DNA of 21,411 nt from Citromicrobium sp. (GTDB taxonomy: Bacteria > Pseudomonadota > Alphaproteobacteria > Sphingomonadales > Sphingomonadaceae). The notes beneath the pieces were generated by a model, which was not told where the DNA came from, did not search any database, and saw only the letters and a list, made by a program, of their open reading frames with translations. Location: NCBI GenBank assembly GCA_002712945.1, contig PAVA01000006.1:1-21411 (forward strand), in the 5' to 3' direction. Both the position numbers and the translations under genes were made by a program. This document shows, piece by piece, positions 6,074 through 13,259 of the stretch. The stretch's first letter is position 1; each line of letters opens with the position of its first letter.

Positions 6074-6661
6074 ATGGGGACACGCGAATACACAGCCAAC
6101 GACCATCCCGACCATACGATGCCAAGCCGCCGCGAGCGGTTGCGCGCCTTCATGCGATTGAAGTCGCAGCGGCGCATCCTCGCCGGGAGTCTCGCCGGGC
6201 TGGGCGCAGTCACACTCACCCTCGGCGCGGCCTTCGCGCATGAGAGCGACACGCCCGATGTGGTGACACTCGGCACGGGCAAGGCGAGCGTCGAGGCCAA
6301 GCCCCTTGCCGCTTACGAGCCCGCACAGACCGCCACCCCCGCGCCGACGCCCTCGGTCTCCGAAAGCCCGGTGGGCGACGGCGAGGCGAGCTATTACGGC
6401 AACGAGCTGGCGGGCAACCGCACCGCCAGCGGCGAGCGGTTCGATCCCGAGCAGCTCACCGCCGCGCACCGCACCCTGCCGCTTGGCAGCAAGGTGCGCG
6501 TTACCAACCCGCGCAATGGCGAGAGCGTCGTCGTGCGGATCAACGATCGCGGGCCGTTCCACGGCAACCGCGTGATCGACCTGTCGACCGCCGCCGCGCG
6601 GACCATCGGCCTGCTGCGTTCGGGCACGGGCCGCGTGAGCCTCGCGCTCCTGCTCGACTGA
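6074..6661 (+). CDS. RlpA-like double-psi beta-barrel protein
   Basis: The 195-residue protein has a basic N-terminus, one hydrophobic segment at about 34-54 (ILAGSLAGLGAVTLTLGAAF) serving as signal peptide or anchor, a Pro/Thr/Ala-rich linker to about residue 100, and a double-psi beta-barrel domain (103-194). The domain has the RlpA hallmarks GEASYYGNELAGNRTASGE, LPLGSKVRVTN and RINDRGPF. RlpA proteins bind septal peptidoglycan, and some are lytic transglycosylases acting on denuded glycan. The SPOR domain of classical RlpA is absent. No lipobox is visible. The start is uncertain: ATGs at 6119 and 6152 are also in frame, and none has a strong Shine-Dalgarno. Confidence 0.88.
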   Translation: MGTREYTANDHPDHTMPSRRERLRAFMRLKSQRRILAGSLAGLGAVTLTLGAAFAHESDTPDVVTLGTGKASVEAKPLAAYEPAQTATPAPTPSVSESPVGDGEASYYGNELAGNRTASGERFDPEQLTAAHRTLPLGSKVRVTNPRNGESVVVRINDRGPFHGNRVIDLSTAAARTIGLLRSGTGRVSLALLLD

Positions 6662-6682
6662 AGCGCGCGAACAGCCCGCCGC

Positions 6683-8122
6683 TCAGCGCTCCGCAGGCTC
6701 CAGATTGGCTTCGAGCACGCAGGTCAGCCCTTCGGGCCGGTAATCCAGATCGACCTTCGTACCGCGCTTCGAGGTGATCCCGCTCTGAATAAGCTTGGTG
6801 CCGAACCCCTTGCGGGTCGGTTCCTCGACCTTCGGCCCGCCGCTCTCCTGCCAGGTCAGCGTCAGCCGGTCGCAGCCTTCGCGCGGCTCGACCGTCCATG
6901 AAACATCGACCCACCCGCGCTCGTTCGACAGCGCGCCATACTTGATCGCATTGGTCGTCAGCTCGTGGACGATCATCGTCAGCGCGAGGGCGACTTCGGG
7001 GGAAAGAAGGAAGTCCGGCCCCTCCAGCCGCACGCGCGCCTCGAACGATCCGAAGGCGGCCTCGATCGTCAGCGCCAGCACGTCGCGCACCCGCGCCGGG
7101 CTCCAGCTCGATTCGGTCAGCAACCCGTGCGCGGCGGCGAGCGCCTGCAGCCGGGCCTTGTAGGTGGCGATTGCGGCGTCGGCTCCCGCGACGTCGCGGA
7201 AGGTCTGCTGGGCGAGGCCCTGCACCACCGCAAGCGTGTTCTTCACCCGGTGGTTGAGCTCGTTGATCAGGAGCGCCTGGCGTTCCTCGTACTCGACCTC
7301 CTCGGTCACGTCGTAGCCCTGGACGATGATCCCGCTGACGGCACCCTCGCTGTCGAAGATCGGCTGGAAGATGAAGTTGAGCACGCGGGTGGTCGAATCG
7401 GGCTCGCGCGCTTCGAGCACGACCGTCTCGCGCCGCCCGAAATAGGGCTCGCCCGTGGCATAGACCCGGTCGAGAACATCGACGAAGCCCTGCCGCGCGA
7501 CCTCGGGCAATGCCTGCTCGACCGTCTGGCCGAGGATGTCGCCGCGCCCCACCAGCTCAAGATAGGCGGCGTTGGTCATCTGGAACACATGGTCGGGCCC
7601 GGCGAGGACCGCGACGAAGCCAGGTGCCTGCTGGAAGAATTCGAGCAGCCGCTGGCTTTCGCGTTCGAGATCGCGGTTGCGCGCCTGCACCGCACCGGCG
7701 CGGCGGACCACGCCCATTTCGTCGCGCAGCTGGCGCAGTTCCTGCAGTTCGGTGACGTCGACCGTGTGCTGGAAGATGAACTTCAGCCGCCCCTCGTCGT
7801 CCTTCACCGGCGTATGGGTCGCGCTCCAGTAGCGGGTTTCCATGCTGCCGTCGGGCCGGGCGATATCGTATCGGATCAGGGCGATCTCGTCCGCCTCGCC
7901 GGTCTCCAGCACCGTATCGAAGGAATCCTTCAGCTGGCGGTAGCTTTCCGATTCGGGGTCGGCGGGGAACGCCTCGAACATCGTCCGGTTGAGGATATCC
8001 TCGCGCTTGCGCATGGTGACCGCCAGATAGGCATCGTTCATCCACACCAGGCGCAGGTCGGTATCGAGCAGGACATAGGGGTTGGGAGAAATCCCTGCGA
8101 GACGGGCGATGGCTAGGTTCAA
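6683..8122 (-). CDS. PAS-PAS HWE-family sensor histidine kinase
   Basis: Starting at TTG 8122 the protein has 479 residues and no transmembrane segment, so it is a cytoplasmic sensor. PAS domain one spans about 5-130 (PYVLLDTDLRLVWMNDAYL, ending FQHTVDVTELQEL). PAS two spans about 165-285 (FVAVLAGPDHVFQMTNAAYL, ending IVQGYDVTEEVEY). The kinase core has the HWE signatures: phospho-accepting His291 in NELNHRVKNTLAVVQ, the N-box HELTTNAIKYGALS, the W-x-E stretch LTWQESGG and the G-box GFGTKLIQSG. Such kinases often feed general-stress or light signalling in alphaproteobacteria; the ligand here is unknown. No response regulator is adjacent. No ATG or GTG suits the N-terminus. TTG 8122 with AGGAC just upstream fits best, and the gene then diverges from ybeY. 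Confidence 0.88.
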   Translation of the reverse strand: MNLAIARLAGISPNPYVLLDTDLRLVWMNDAYLAVTMRKREDILNRTMFEAFPADPESESYRQLKDSFDTVLETGEADEIALIRYDIARPDGSMETRYWSATHTPVKDDEGRLKFIFQHTVDVTELQELRQLRDEMGVVRRAGAVQARNRDLERESQRLLEFFQQAPGFVAVLAGPDHVFQMTNAAYLELVGRGDILGQTVEQALPEVARQGFVDVLDRVYATGEPYFGRRETVVLEAREPDSTTRVLNFIFQPIFDSEGAVSGIIVQGYDVTEEVEYEERQALLINELNHRVKNTLAVVQGLAQQTFRDVAGADAAIATYKARLQALAAAHGLLTESSWSPARVRDVLALTIEAAFGSFEARVRLEGPDFLLSPEVALALTMIVHELTTNAIKYGALSNERGWVDVSWTVEPREGCDRLTLTWQESGGPKVEEPTRKGFGTKLIQSGITSKRGTKVDLDYRPEGLTCVLEANLEPAER

Positions 8123-8166
8123 GGTCGTCCTGTGCCTTCTTTGCCTGCGAGGATGCGGGGTCGGAT

Positions 8167-8192
8167 GGAAATCTTCATATAGAACATTCGTT
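8167..8192 (+). promoter_or_regulatory. Possible EcfG-type promoter for ybeY-corC
   Basis: GGAAA (8167-8171), 17 nt, CGTT (8189-8192) differs by one base from GGAAC-N17-CGTT. It lies in the 122-bp region between the divergent kinase gene and ybeY, correctly oriented, 52 nt before the GTG start. Chance matches of this quality are expected in a 21-kb window. Confidence 0.25.
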
Positions 8193-8244
8193 CCCGGTCG
8201 AGTCGCTTGGGGCCCCGGCTGGCACAGGAGAGAGGAAGGCGCGC

Positions 8245-8727
8245 GTGCAGCTTGAGATAGAGGTCGATGGCTGGCCCGACCACGACTGGGCCGCGCTGGC
8301 GCGGGAGGCGGCACGGGCGGCTGCCTCGGTCGAGCCCGCACTCGCCAATCCGCGGCTCGAAGCGAGCCTCCTGTTCACCACGGACGCAGAGGTTCACGCG
8401 CTCAACCAGGGCTGGCGCGACAAGGACAAGCCGACCAACGTGCTCTCCTTCCCCATGCTCGAACGCGAGGAGCTGCTGGCGCTCGATCCCGAGGGCCCGC
8501 CCGTCCTCCTCGGCGATATCGCGCTCGCGCAAGAGACCTGCGCGCGCGAGGCGGCGGAGAAAGGCCGTCCCCTACAAGACCACGCCGCCCATCTCGTGAT
8601 CCATGGCCTGCTCCACCTCGCCGGGCTCGACCACGAGATTTCGGCGGAAGATGCGGAGGAAATGGAGGCGCTGGAGGTGAAGGCGCTTGCGAAACTGGGT
8701 ATCGCGGACCCATATTGCGGAGCTTGA
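8245..8727 (+). CDS. ybeY: Endoribonuclease YbeY (rRNA maturation factor)
   Basis: YbeY is a zinc-dependent single-strand endoribonuclease used in 16S rRNA 3' maturation and ribosome quality control. The 160-residue protein has the family signature H-x3-H-x5-H in the stretch HGLLHLAGLDH, giving zinc ligands His120, His124 and His130. The preceding conserved block is NQGWRDKDKPTNVLSFP, and LLGDIALAQET follows. The start is GTG at 8245 with GGAAGG 5 nt upstream. The corC-like gene begins 24 nt after the stop, so the two are probably co-transcribed. The PhoH partner is encoded 5 kb upstream instead of next door. Confidence 0.96.
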   Translation: MQLEIEVDGWPDHDWAALAREAARAAASVEPALANPRLEASLLFTTDAEVHALNQGWRDKDKPTNVLSFPMLEREELLALDPEGPPVLLGDIALAQETCAREAAEKGRPLQDHAAHLVIHGLLHLAGLDHEISAEDAEEMEALEVKALAKLGIADPYCGA

Positions 8728-8751
8728 AACACAGGAGAGCATTTCAGGGCC

Positions 8752-9687
8752 ATGCCCGACACTGATAGCGACCGATCTTCCGGCACGGGAGACGCGGACA
8801 GTAGACGCGGGCTGTGGCTCGCGATGCGCAGGTTCTTCGACCAGCAGCGCGGCGAACGCAGCCTGCGCCGCCAGATCGAGGAGACGATAGACGAGCACGA
8901 GGGCGATCATGCCTTCGGAAGCGAGCCGCCGGGCAATGGCGACCTCTCTTCCGAGGAACGCCAGATGCTTCGCAACCTCCTCCATTTCAGCGAACACGAC
9001 GCGGACGATGTCGCGATCCCGCGCGGCGAGATCATCGCGGTGGAAGCGGGCGCGACGTGGAAGGATCTGCTCGCGGTGTTCTCCGAACACGGCCATTCGC
9101 GCCTGCCGGTCTATCGCGAACAGCTCGACGAGGTGATCGGGATGATCCACATCAAGGATGTGTTCCCCTACCTGGTCGACGGCAAGCCGCCCCCGGCGGA
9201 CTGGACCACGCTGATGCGCCAGCCGCTCTACGTCCCGCAGAGCCGCGGCGCGCTCGACGTGCTGGCGGACATGCGCACGCAGCGCACGCACCTCGCCATC
9301 GTGGTCGACGAATTTTCGGGGACCGACGGGATCATCACGATCGAGGATCTGGTCGAGGAAATCGTCGGCGAGATCGAGGACGAGCACGACGAGGCGCCCG
9401 AGGAGTGGATCCAGCCGCTCGAAGAAGGCGTGTGGGAAATCGACGCCCGCGCCGAGCTGGACGATATCGCCAAGCGGATCGATCCGGCGCTGGCCGAGGT
9501 AGAGGAATCGGTCGACACCATGGGAGGCCTCACCTTCATCCTCGCCGAACAGGTGCCGCAGGTGGGTGCGCGGGTCGAACATCCCAACGGCTGGACCATC
9601 GAAGTGATCGAGGGCGACGAAACCCACGTCAAGCGCGTGCGGCTGCATGCGCATGGCGATGCAGGCGGCGATGGCGAAGAAGAATAG
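8752..9687 (+). CDS. corC: CorC/TlyC-type CBS-domain protein
   Basis: The protein has 311 residues. After a charged N-terminal region (1-80) come two CBS motifs (about 85-145, PRGEIIAVEAGATWKDLL; and about 150-210, LAIVVDEFSGTDGIITIEDL). A C-terminal CorC_HlyC domain (about 225-300, VWEIDARAELDDIAKRID) follows. There is no transmembrane DUF21 domain, so it resembles E. coli CorC (YbeX), implicated in magnesium/cobalt efflux and ribosome-linked functions, rather than membrane-bound hemolysin-like relatives. It follows ybeY at 24 nt as in many alphaproteobacteria. AGGAGAG lies 12 nt before the ATG, a little far. The older hemolysin label for this family is not supported by anything here. Confidence 0.92.
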   Translation: MPDTDSDRSSGTGDADSRRGLWLAMRRFFDQQRGERSLRRQIEETIDEHEGDHAFGSEPPGNGDLSSEERQMLRNLLHFSEHDADDVAIPRGEIIAVEAGATWKDLLAVFSEHGHSRLPVYREQLDEVIGMIHIKDVFPYLVDGKPPPADWTTLMRQPLYVPQSRGALDVLADMRTQRTHLAIVVDEFSGTDGIITIEDLVEEIVGEIEDEHDEAPEEWIQPLEEGVWEIDARAELDDIAKRIDPALAEVEESVDTMGGLTFILAEQVPQVGARVEHPNGWTIEVIEGDETHVKRVRLHAHGDAGGDGEEE

Positions 9688-9693
9688 ATAGGG

Positions 9694-9706
9694 TGCGTTT
9701 TACGCA
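9694..9706. promoter_or_regulatory. Small inverted repeat upstream of the LysR gene
   Basis: TGCGT-TTT-ACGCA lies 62 nt before the LysR-type gene and just after corC. It could be an operator for autoregulation or a chance palindrome; the arms are only 5 bp. Confidence 0.2.
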
Positions 9707-9768
9707 ACGCCATCCTGACCCAAAATAACGCTTTTGTGCGGCACGGCATGCTGTAACAGTCGCACGCA

Positions 9769-10653
9769 ATGCCCCAGCGTCGCCTTCCACCATTGCGTTC
9801 TCTCGAAGCTTTCATGTTCACCGTGCGCCTCGGTTCGGCGCGCGCGGCGGCCAATCAGCTGGGCCTCAGCCCCTCGGCGCTCAGCCGGCGTATCGCCACG
9901 CTGGAAGAGTTCATCGGCAAGAAGCTGTTCACCCGCGCCCGGCAGGCGATGCAGCTGACCGACGAGGGCGCGGCGTTCCACGAGGCCGTGCTGCCGCATT
10001 TCGAGGCGCTGGCCCGCGCGGTCGAAGGCCAGTCCGAAAGCACCTCGCTGCTACGCCTGCGGCTCGGCGTGCTGCCGCTGTTCGGCACCCAGCGCCTGTT
10101 CCCGCGGCTCGGCGAGTTGCGGCGGCTGCACCCGATCCTGCATATCGACATCGATACCGGCCCCCATCTGGAAGACCGTGTGGGCGACGTGCTCGATGCA
10201 GCGATCATCCTCTCGCGCGGGCCTGCCTCGGGGCTCCATGCCGTACGGCTGGACGAGAACAAGGTCCACGCGATCACCAATGCCGAACTGGCCGAAGCGC
10301 TGGGCACCAAGCCCGATATCGGCCTGCTCTCGCGCCAGACCTTCCTGATCCACAACGGCCTGCCCGAAAGCTTCACCGCGTGGAAGGACGCGCTGGGCTT
10401 GAGCGATCTGGAGCCCGCCGCGATCGACCACTATGATTCGGGCCAGCTGATGCTGGAAGCCGCCGCGCAGGGGCTCGGCATCGCGATCATGCACGACGAC
10501 CACCGCCGCCGCGCGGCCGACGAGAGGCTGGTCGATCTCTACAACGCGGACGTCGACAGCCCCTACAGCTACTGGTTCGTATGCAAGCCGGGCGCGCTGG
10601 AAGAACGCCCGGTGCGCATGTTCCACGACTGGCTGGTCAAGGCGGGGCTGTGA
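9769..10653 (+). CDS. LysR-family transcriptional regulator (GcvA-like)
   Basis: The 294-residue protein has a winged helix-turn-helix at residues 8-65 (SARAAANQLGLSPSALSRRI, then TLEEFIGKKLFTR) and a periplasmic-binding-protein-like effector domain at about 93-290, the full LysR length. The N-terminus PPLRSLEAF and the wing resemble GcvA-type regulators. Its target is unknown: no gene is transcribed divergently from it, the usual hint for LysR proteins, and the upstream gene corC is co-oriented. Effector-domain features such as DYSGQLMLEAAAQGLGIAI-like segments (about 224-242) are conserved in form but do not identify a ligand. A hairpin repeat starts 7 nt after the stop. Confidence 0.93.
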   Translation: MPQRRLPPLRSLEAFMFTVRLGSARAAANQLGLSPSALSRRIATLEEFIGKKLFTRARQAMQLTDEGAAFHEAVLPHFEALARAVEGQSESTSLLRLRLGVLPLFGTQRLFPRLGELRRLHPILHIDIDTGPHLEDRVGDVLDAAIILSRGPASGLHAVRLDENKVHAITNAELAEALGTKPDIGLLSRQTFLIHNGLPESFTAWKDALGLSDLEPAAIDHYDSGQLMLEAAAQGLGIAIMHDDHRRRAADERLVDLYNADVDSPYSYWFVCKPGALEERPVRMFHDWLVKAGL

Positions 10654-10659
10654 GACAGG

Positions 10660-10713
10660 CCTCCCCGGTGCGCAGCACTGGGGAGGGGGACCGCGCGTAG
10701 CGCGGTGGAGGGG
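10660..10713 (+). repeat. Left double-hairpin repeat of the DUF559 element
   Basis: Hairpin one: CCTCCCCGGTGC (10660-10671), loop GCA, GCACTGGGGAGG (10675-10686), 12 pairs including one G-T wobble. Then GGG. Hairpin two: ACCGCGC, loop GTA, GCGCGGT (10690-10706), 7 pairs. Then GGAGGGG (10707-10713), which abuts the stop codon of the minus-strand gene. Confidence 0.9.
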
Positions 10714-11070
10714 TCAGGAGCTACGCTCTCGACAAGTGGTCAGGATAGAAGCTGCCACCTCCTCCGGTCGCGAGAGCACCTCGCCAGCCGGAATATGCAC
10801 CAGCGCGATACCCCTTGCGGCCATCGCGGCATCCCTCTCACAGTCACGCGCCGGACGGGTCCCGGTGTCATGGGCAATCCCGTCGATTTCGATACCCAGC
10901 TTTGCAGCGGCGCAGTAAAAGTCGATCACATAAGCACCGACAGGATGCTGTTTGCGGAACTTCAGGCCGCAGGGTTTGCCCTTCAAATGACGCCACAGAA
11001 TGCGCTCGGGCAGTGACATGTCGCGGCGGAGGCGCCGGGCCAGTTCATAATTGTGGCGCGATGTGCTCAC
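10714..11070 (-). CDS. DUF559 domain protein (restriction-endonuclease-like fold)
   Basis: The 118-residue single-domain protein is the family's usual length. ARRLRRDMSLPERILWRHLK (11-30) is the DUF559 N-terminal block. The PD-(D/E)XK-like core is Asp50 in VIDFYC and Glu61/Asp63 in LGIEIDG. The family is related by fold to Vsr-type very-short-patch endonucleases; biochemical activity is mostly unproven. The start is GTG at 11070, with GGAGGGG 4 nt upstream supplied by the right-hand repeat; the stop abuts the same heptamer of the left-hand repeat. The gene therefore has no flanking DNA of its own except the repeats. It follows the cyclophilin gene on the same strand and could be read through from it. 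A start at the internal Met18 is possible but would cut the conserved block. Confidence 0.88.
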   Translation of the reverse strand: MSTSRHNYELARRLRRDMSLPERILWRHLKGKPCGLKFRKQHPVGAYVIDFYCAAAKLGIEIDGIAHDTGTRPARDCERDAAMAARGIALVHIPAGEVLSRPEEVAASILTTCRERSS

Positions 11071-11074
11071 CTTG

Positions 11075-11129
11075 CCCCTCCACCACCCTTCGGGTGGTCC
11101 CCCTCCCCATCCCTGTCGGGACGGGGAGG
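11075..11129 (-). repeat. Right double-hairpin repeat of the DUF559 element (inverted)
   Basis: Read on the minus strand: CCTCCCCGTCCC, loop GACA, GGGATGGGGAGG (12 pairs, with a G-T wobble at the same eighth pair as the left copy). Then GGG, then ACCACCC, loop GAA, GGGTGGT (7 pairs), then GGAGGGG (11081-11075), which is the ribosome-binding site of the DUF559 gene. Confidence 0.9.
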
Positions 11130-11137
11130 AACCGAAG

Positions 11138-11599
11138 CTACGAAACGCTCGCCTTCACGATCTTGCCTGGGTTTGCCGGCGGCTCGCCCTTGGGCAGGGC
11201 GTCGACGTGCTCCATGCCGCTCTCGACCTGGCCCCAGACGGTGTACTGGCCGTCGAGGAATTCGGCATCGTCGAAGCAGATGAAGAACTGGCTGTTCGCG
11301 CTGTCGGGAACCTGGGTGCGCGCCATCGAGCAGGTGCCGCGCGTGTGCGGCTCGGAATTGAACTCGGCCTTCAGGTCGGGCTTTTCGCTGCCGCCCATGC
11401 CGGTGCCGGTCGGGTCGCCGCCCTGCGCCATGAAGTTGGGGATCACGCGGTGGAACACCACGCCATCGTAGAAGCCCTCGCCCGCCAGCTCGGTGATCCG
11501 CTCGACATGGCCGGGTGCGAGATCGGGACGCAGCTTGATGACGACGTCCTTGTTTTCGCCGTCGCCGGTATCGAGGGTGAGGGTCAGCTTCTCGGCCAT
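11138..11599 (-). CDS. ppiB: Peptidyl-prolyl cis-trans isomerase, cyclophilin type
   Basis: A 153-residue single-domain cyclophilin without signal peptide, hence cytoplasmic; it catalyses prolyl cis-trans isomerisation during folding. Active-site positions are visible: Arg51 in FHRVI, Phe56 and Gln59 in FMAQGGDPTGTG, SQFFICF at about 103-109, and Trp122 in YTVWGQV at the cyclosporin-contact position. The start at 11599 has AAGGAGA about 6 nt upstream. It diverges from mgtE. The symbol is given by analogy with E. coli PpiB. The stop codon lies 9 nt from the right-hand hairpin repeat of the DUF559 element, which it may precede on a common transcript. Confidence 0.93.
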   Translation of the reverse strand: MAEKLTLTLDTGDGENKDVVIKLRPDLAPGHVERITELAGEGFYDGVVFHRVIPNFMAQGGDPTGTGMGGSEKPDLKAEFNSEPHTRGTCSMARTQVPDSANSQFFICFDDAEFLDGQYTVWGQVESGMEHVDALPKGEPPANPGKIVKASVS

Positions 11600-11730
11600 G
11601 GGAATCTCCTTGGGGTTTGTCTTGTGCGAGTGCGCTAGCGGCCATGCCGGGCGAAGTCACCTCCCCCCTCCATCCCTCCGTGCCCCCGGCGGCTTGCTTT
11701 TGCGCGTCATGCGCTTAGGGGCCGGAACCC

Positions 11731-13179
11731 ATGAGCGTTGACCCCCTCCTCGACGAAGCGATCGATACCGACGATGCGGTCGTCGAAGAGGGTGGCCGCC
11801 CGGACGATCGGGTGGACGACGCGCGGCACGACGAGGAAAACCGCCTAAAGCCCGAATATGTGCGCGCCGTGCGGCTCGCGCTGGAGGAAGACCGGCGCGG
11901 CGAGGTCTACGAGCTGGTCGAACCGCTCCACCCCGCCGACGTCGCCGACCTGCTCGAACTGCTCGACAATGACGAGCGCGGCGCGCTCACCATCGCGATC
12001 AGCGACCTGATGACCGGCGAGGTCGTCGCCGAACTGAACGACTGGGTCCGCGAGGAAATGATGGAAGGGCTGCCCGCAGAAGCGGTTGCCCTGATTGCCG
12101 GCCAGCTGGAATCCGACGACGCGGTCCAGATGATCGAGGATCTCGACGCGGACGAGCGCGAAGCCGTCCTCGCCGAGATGGAGGCGGAGGACCGCGCCGC
12201 CATCGAGAGCGCGCTGTCCTACCCGGACGAGACCGCCGGGCGCCTGATGAGCCGCGATTTCGTGGCCGTGCCCGAACACCTGACCGTCGGCGACCTGATC
12301 GACTACCTGCGCATCCACTCCAAGATGCTGGGCGATTTCTTCGAGGTCTTCGTGGTGGACGAGGCGCACCATCCGGTCGGCACCTGCGCTCTCAGCTGGA
12401 TCCTGACCACTCCGCGCACCATCGCGCTGAGCGACGTGATGAAGCGCGACCAGACCCTGATCCCGGTCATGATGGACCAGGAAGAGGTCGCGCTGATGTT
12501 CCAGAAATACGCGCTGATCTCTGCCGCCGTGGTCGACGAGAGCGGGCGGCTGGTCGGCCAGATGACGGTCGACGACGTGGTCCACATCATCTCCGAGGAA
12601 GCAGGCGAGGACGCCCTGCTGATGTCGGGCGCGGGCGACGGCGACATCAACGAACCGATCCGCGATGCCTTTACCAGCCGCGTCCGGTGGCTGGTCGCAA
12701 ACCTCGGCACCGCGCTCGTCGCCAGCCTCATCATCGCAGCCTTCGGCGCGGCGATCGAGCAATTGGTGGCGCTCGCGATCCTGATGCCGATCGTCGCCAG
12801 CATCGGCGGGAATGCGGGCACGCAGACCATGGCGGTGACAGTCCGCGCGATCGCGACCAACCAGCTGACCAAGGCCAACACGGGCAAGATATTGTGGCGC
12901 GAGACGCGCGTCGCGGTGCTCAACGGCGTGACCATCGCGGTGCTGGTGGGCATCGCGACGGGGATCGTCTTCACCACGCAGCTCGGCGCGGTGATCGCGC
13001 TCGCCATGGTCATCAACGTGGTGACGGCGGGGCTCGCGGGCGTGCTGGTGCCGGTGCTGTTCGAGCGCGCGAAGCAGGACCCGGCGGTGGCCTCGTCGGT
13101 GTTCGTGACGATGGTCACGGATTCGATGGGCTTCTTCGCGTTCCTCGGGCTGGCCGTGGCGAGCGGACTGGTGGGGTAG
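11731..13179 (+). CDS. mgtE: Magnesium transporter MgtE
   Basis: This 482-residue Mg2+ channel has the standard MgtE layout. An acidic leader (1-45) precedes the N-terminal superhelical domain (about 46-165, rich in LLELLDNDERGALTI-type helices). Two CBS domains follow (about 172-232, MSRDFVAVPEHLTVGDLIDY; and 236-295). Five membrane helices start at about 315. The pore signature MPIVASIGGNAGTQTM begins at residue 352, and Asp464 in TMVTDSMGFF matches the conserved pore aspartate. Cytosolic Mg2+ bound by the N and CBS domains closes the channel in studied homologues. I see no Mg2+ riboswitch in the short 131-bp region upstream. It is transcribed divergently from the cyclophilin gene. Confidence 0.95.
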   Translation: MSVDPLLDEAIDTDDAVVEEGGRPDDRVDDARHDEENRLKPEYVRAVRLALEEDRRGEVYELVEPLHPADVADLLELLDNDERGALTIAISDLMTGEVVAELNDWVREEMMEGLPAEAVALIAGQLESDDAVQMIEDLDADEREAVLAEMEAEDRAAIESALSYPDETAGRLMSRDFVAVPEHLTVGDLIDYLRIHSKMLGDFFEVFVVDEAHHPVGTCALSWILTTPRTIALSDVMKRDQTLIPVMMDQEEVALMFQKYALISAAVVDESGRLVGQMTVDDVVHIISEEAGEDALLMSGAGDGDINEPIRDAFTSRVRWLVANLGTALVASLIIAAFGAAIEQLVALAILMPIVASIGGNAGTQTMAVTVRAIATNQLTKANTGKILWRETRVAVLNGVTIAVLVGIATGIVFTTQLGAVIALAMVINVVTAGLAGVLVPVLFERAKQDPAVASSVFVTMVTDSMGFFAFLGLAVASGLVG

Positions 13180-13259
13180 CCTCGCATGCGATCAGTGTAG
13201 GGCACCGGTCAGGTAGTGAGTTCATTGCGGACGTTCGCCGTTCCGCCTAGCCTGCTTTC

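Larger units (their letters stand above)
10660..11129. mobile_element. Candidate DUF559/double-hairpin element (whole unit)
   Basis: A 470-bp unit in which inverted 54- and 55-bp double-hairpin repeats enclose one DUF559 gene with only 0 and 4 bases to spare. It fits tightly between the stop codons of lysR (7 nt) and the cyclophilin gene (9 nt). No target-site duplication is visible. Mobility is inferred from the architecture. Confidence 0.5.

Noticed and set aside
6965..8116. 383-codon plus-strand frame opposite the histidine kinase
   Set aside because: Shadow of the kinase, whose PAS and HWE motifs are unmistakable.
8123..8244. EcfG promoter for the kinase on the minus strand (GGAAC is present)
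   Set aside because: No CGTT-like box follows at 16 or 17 nt; only the plus-strand reading gives a near match.
8572..9654. 360-codon minus-strand frame opposite corC
   Set aside because: Antisense shadow; no motifs, and the plus strand has CBS domains.
11600..11730. Mg2+ riboswitch (M-box or similar) before mgtE
   Set aside because: The region is short, has no recognisable conserved core, and the divergent cyclophilin gene uses part of it.
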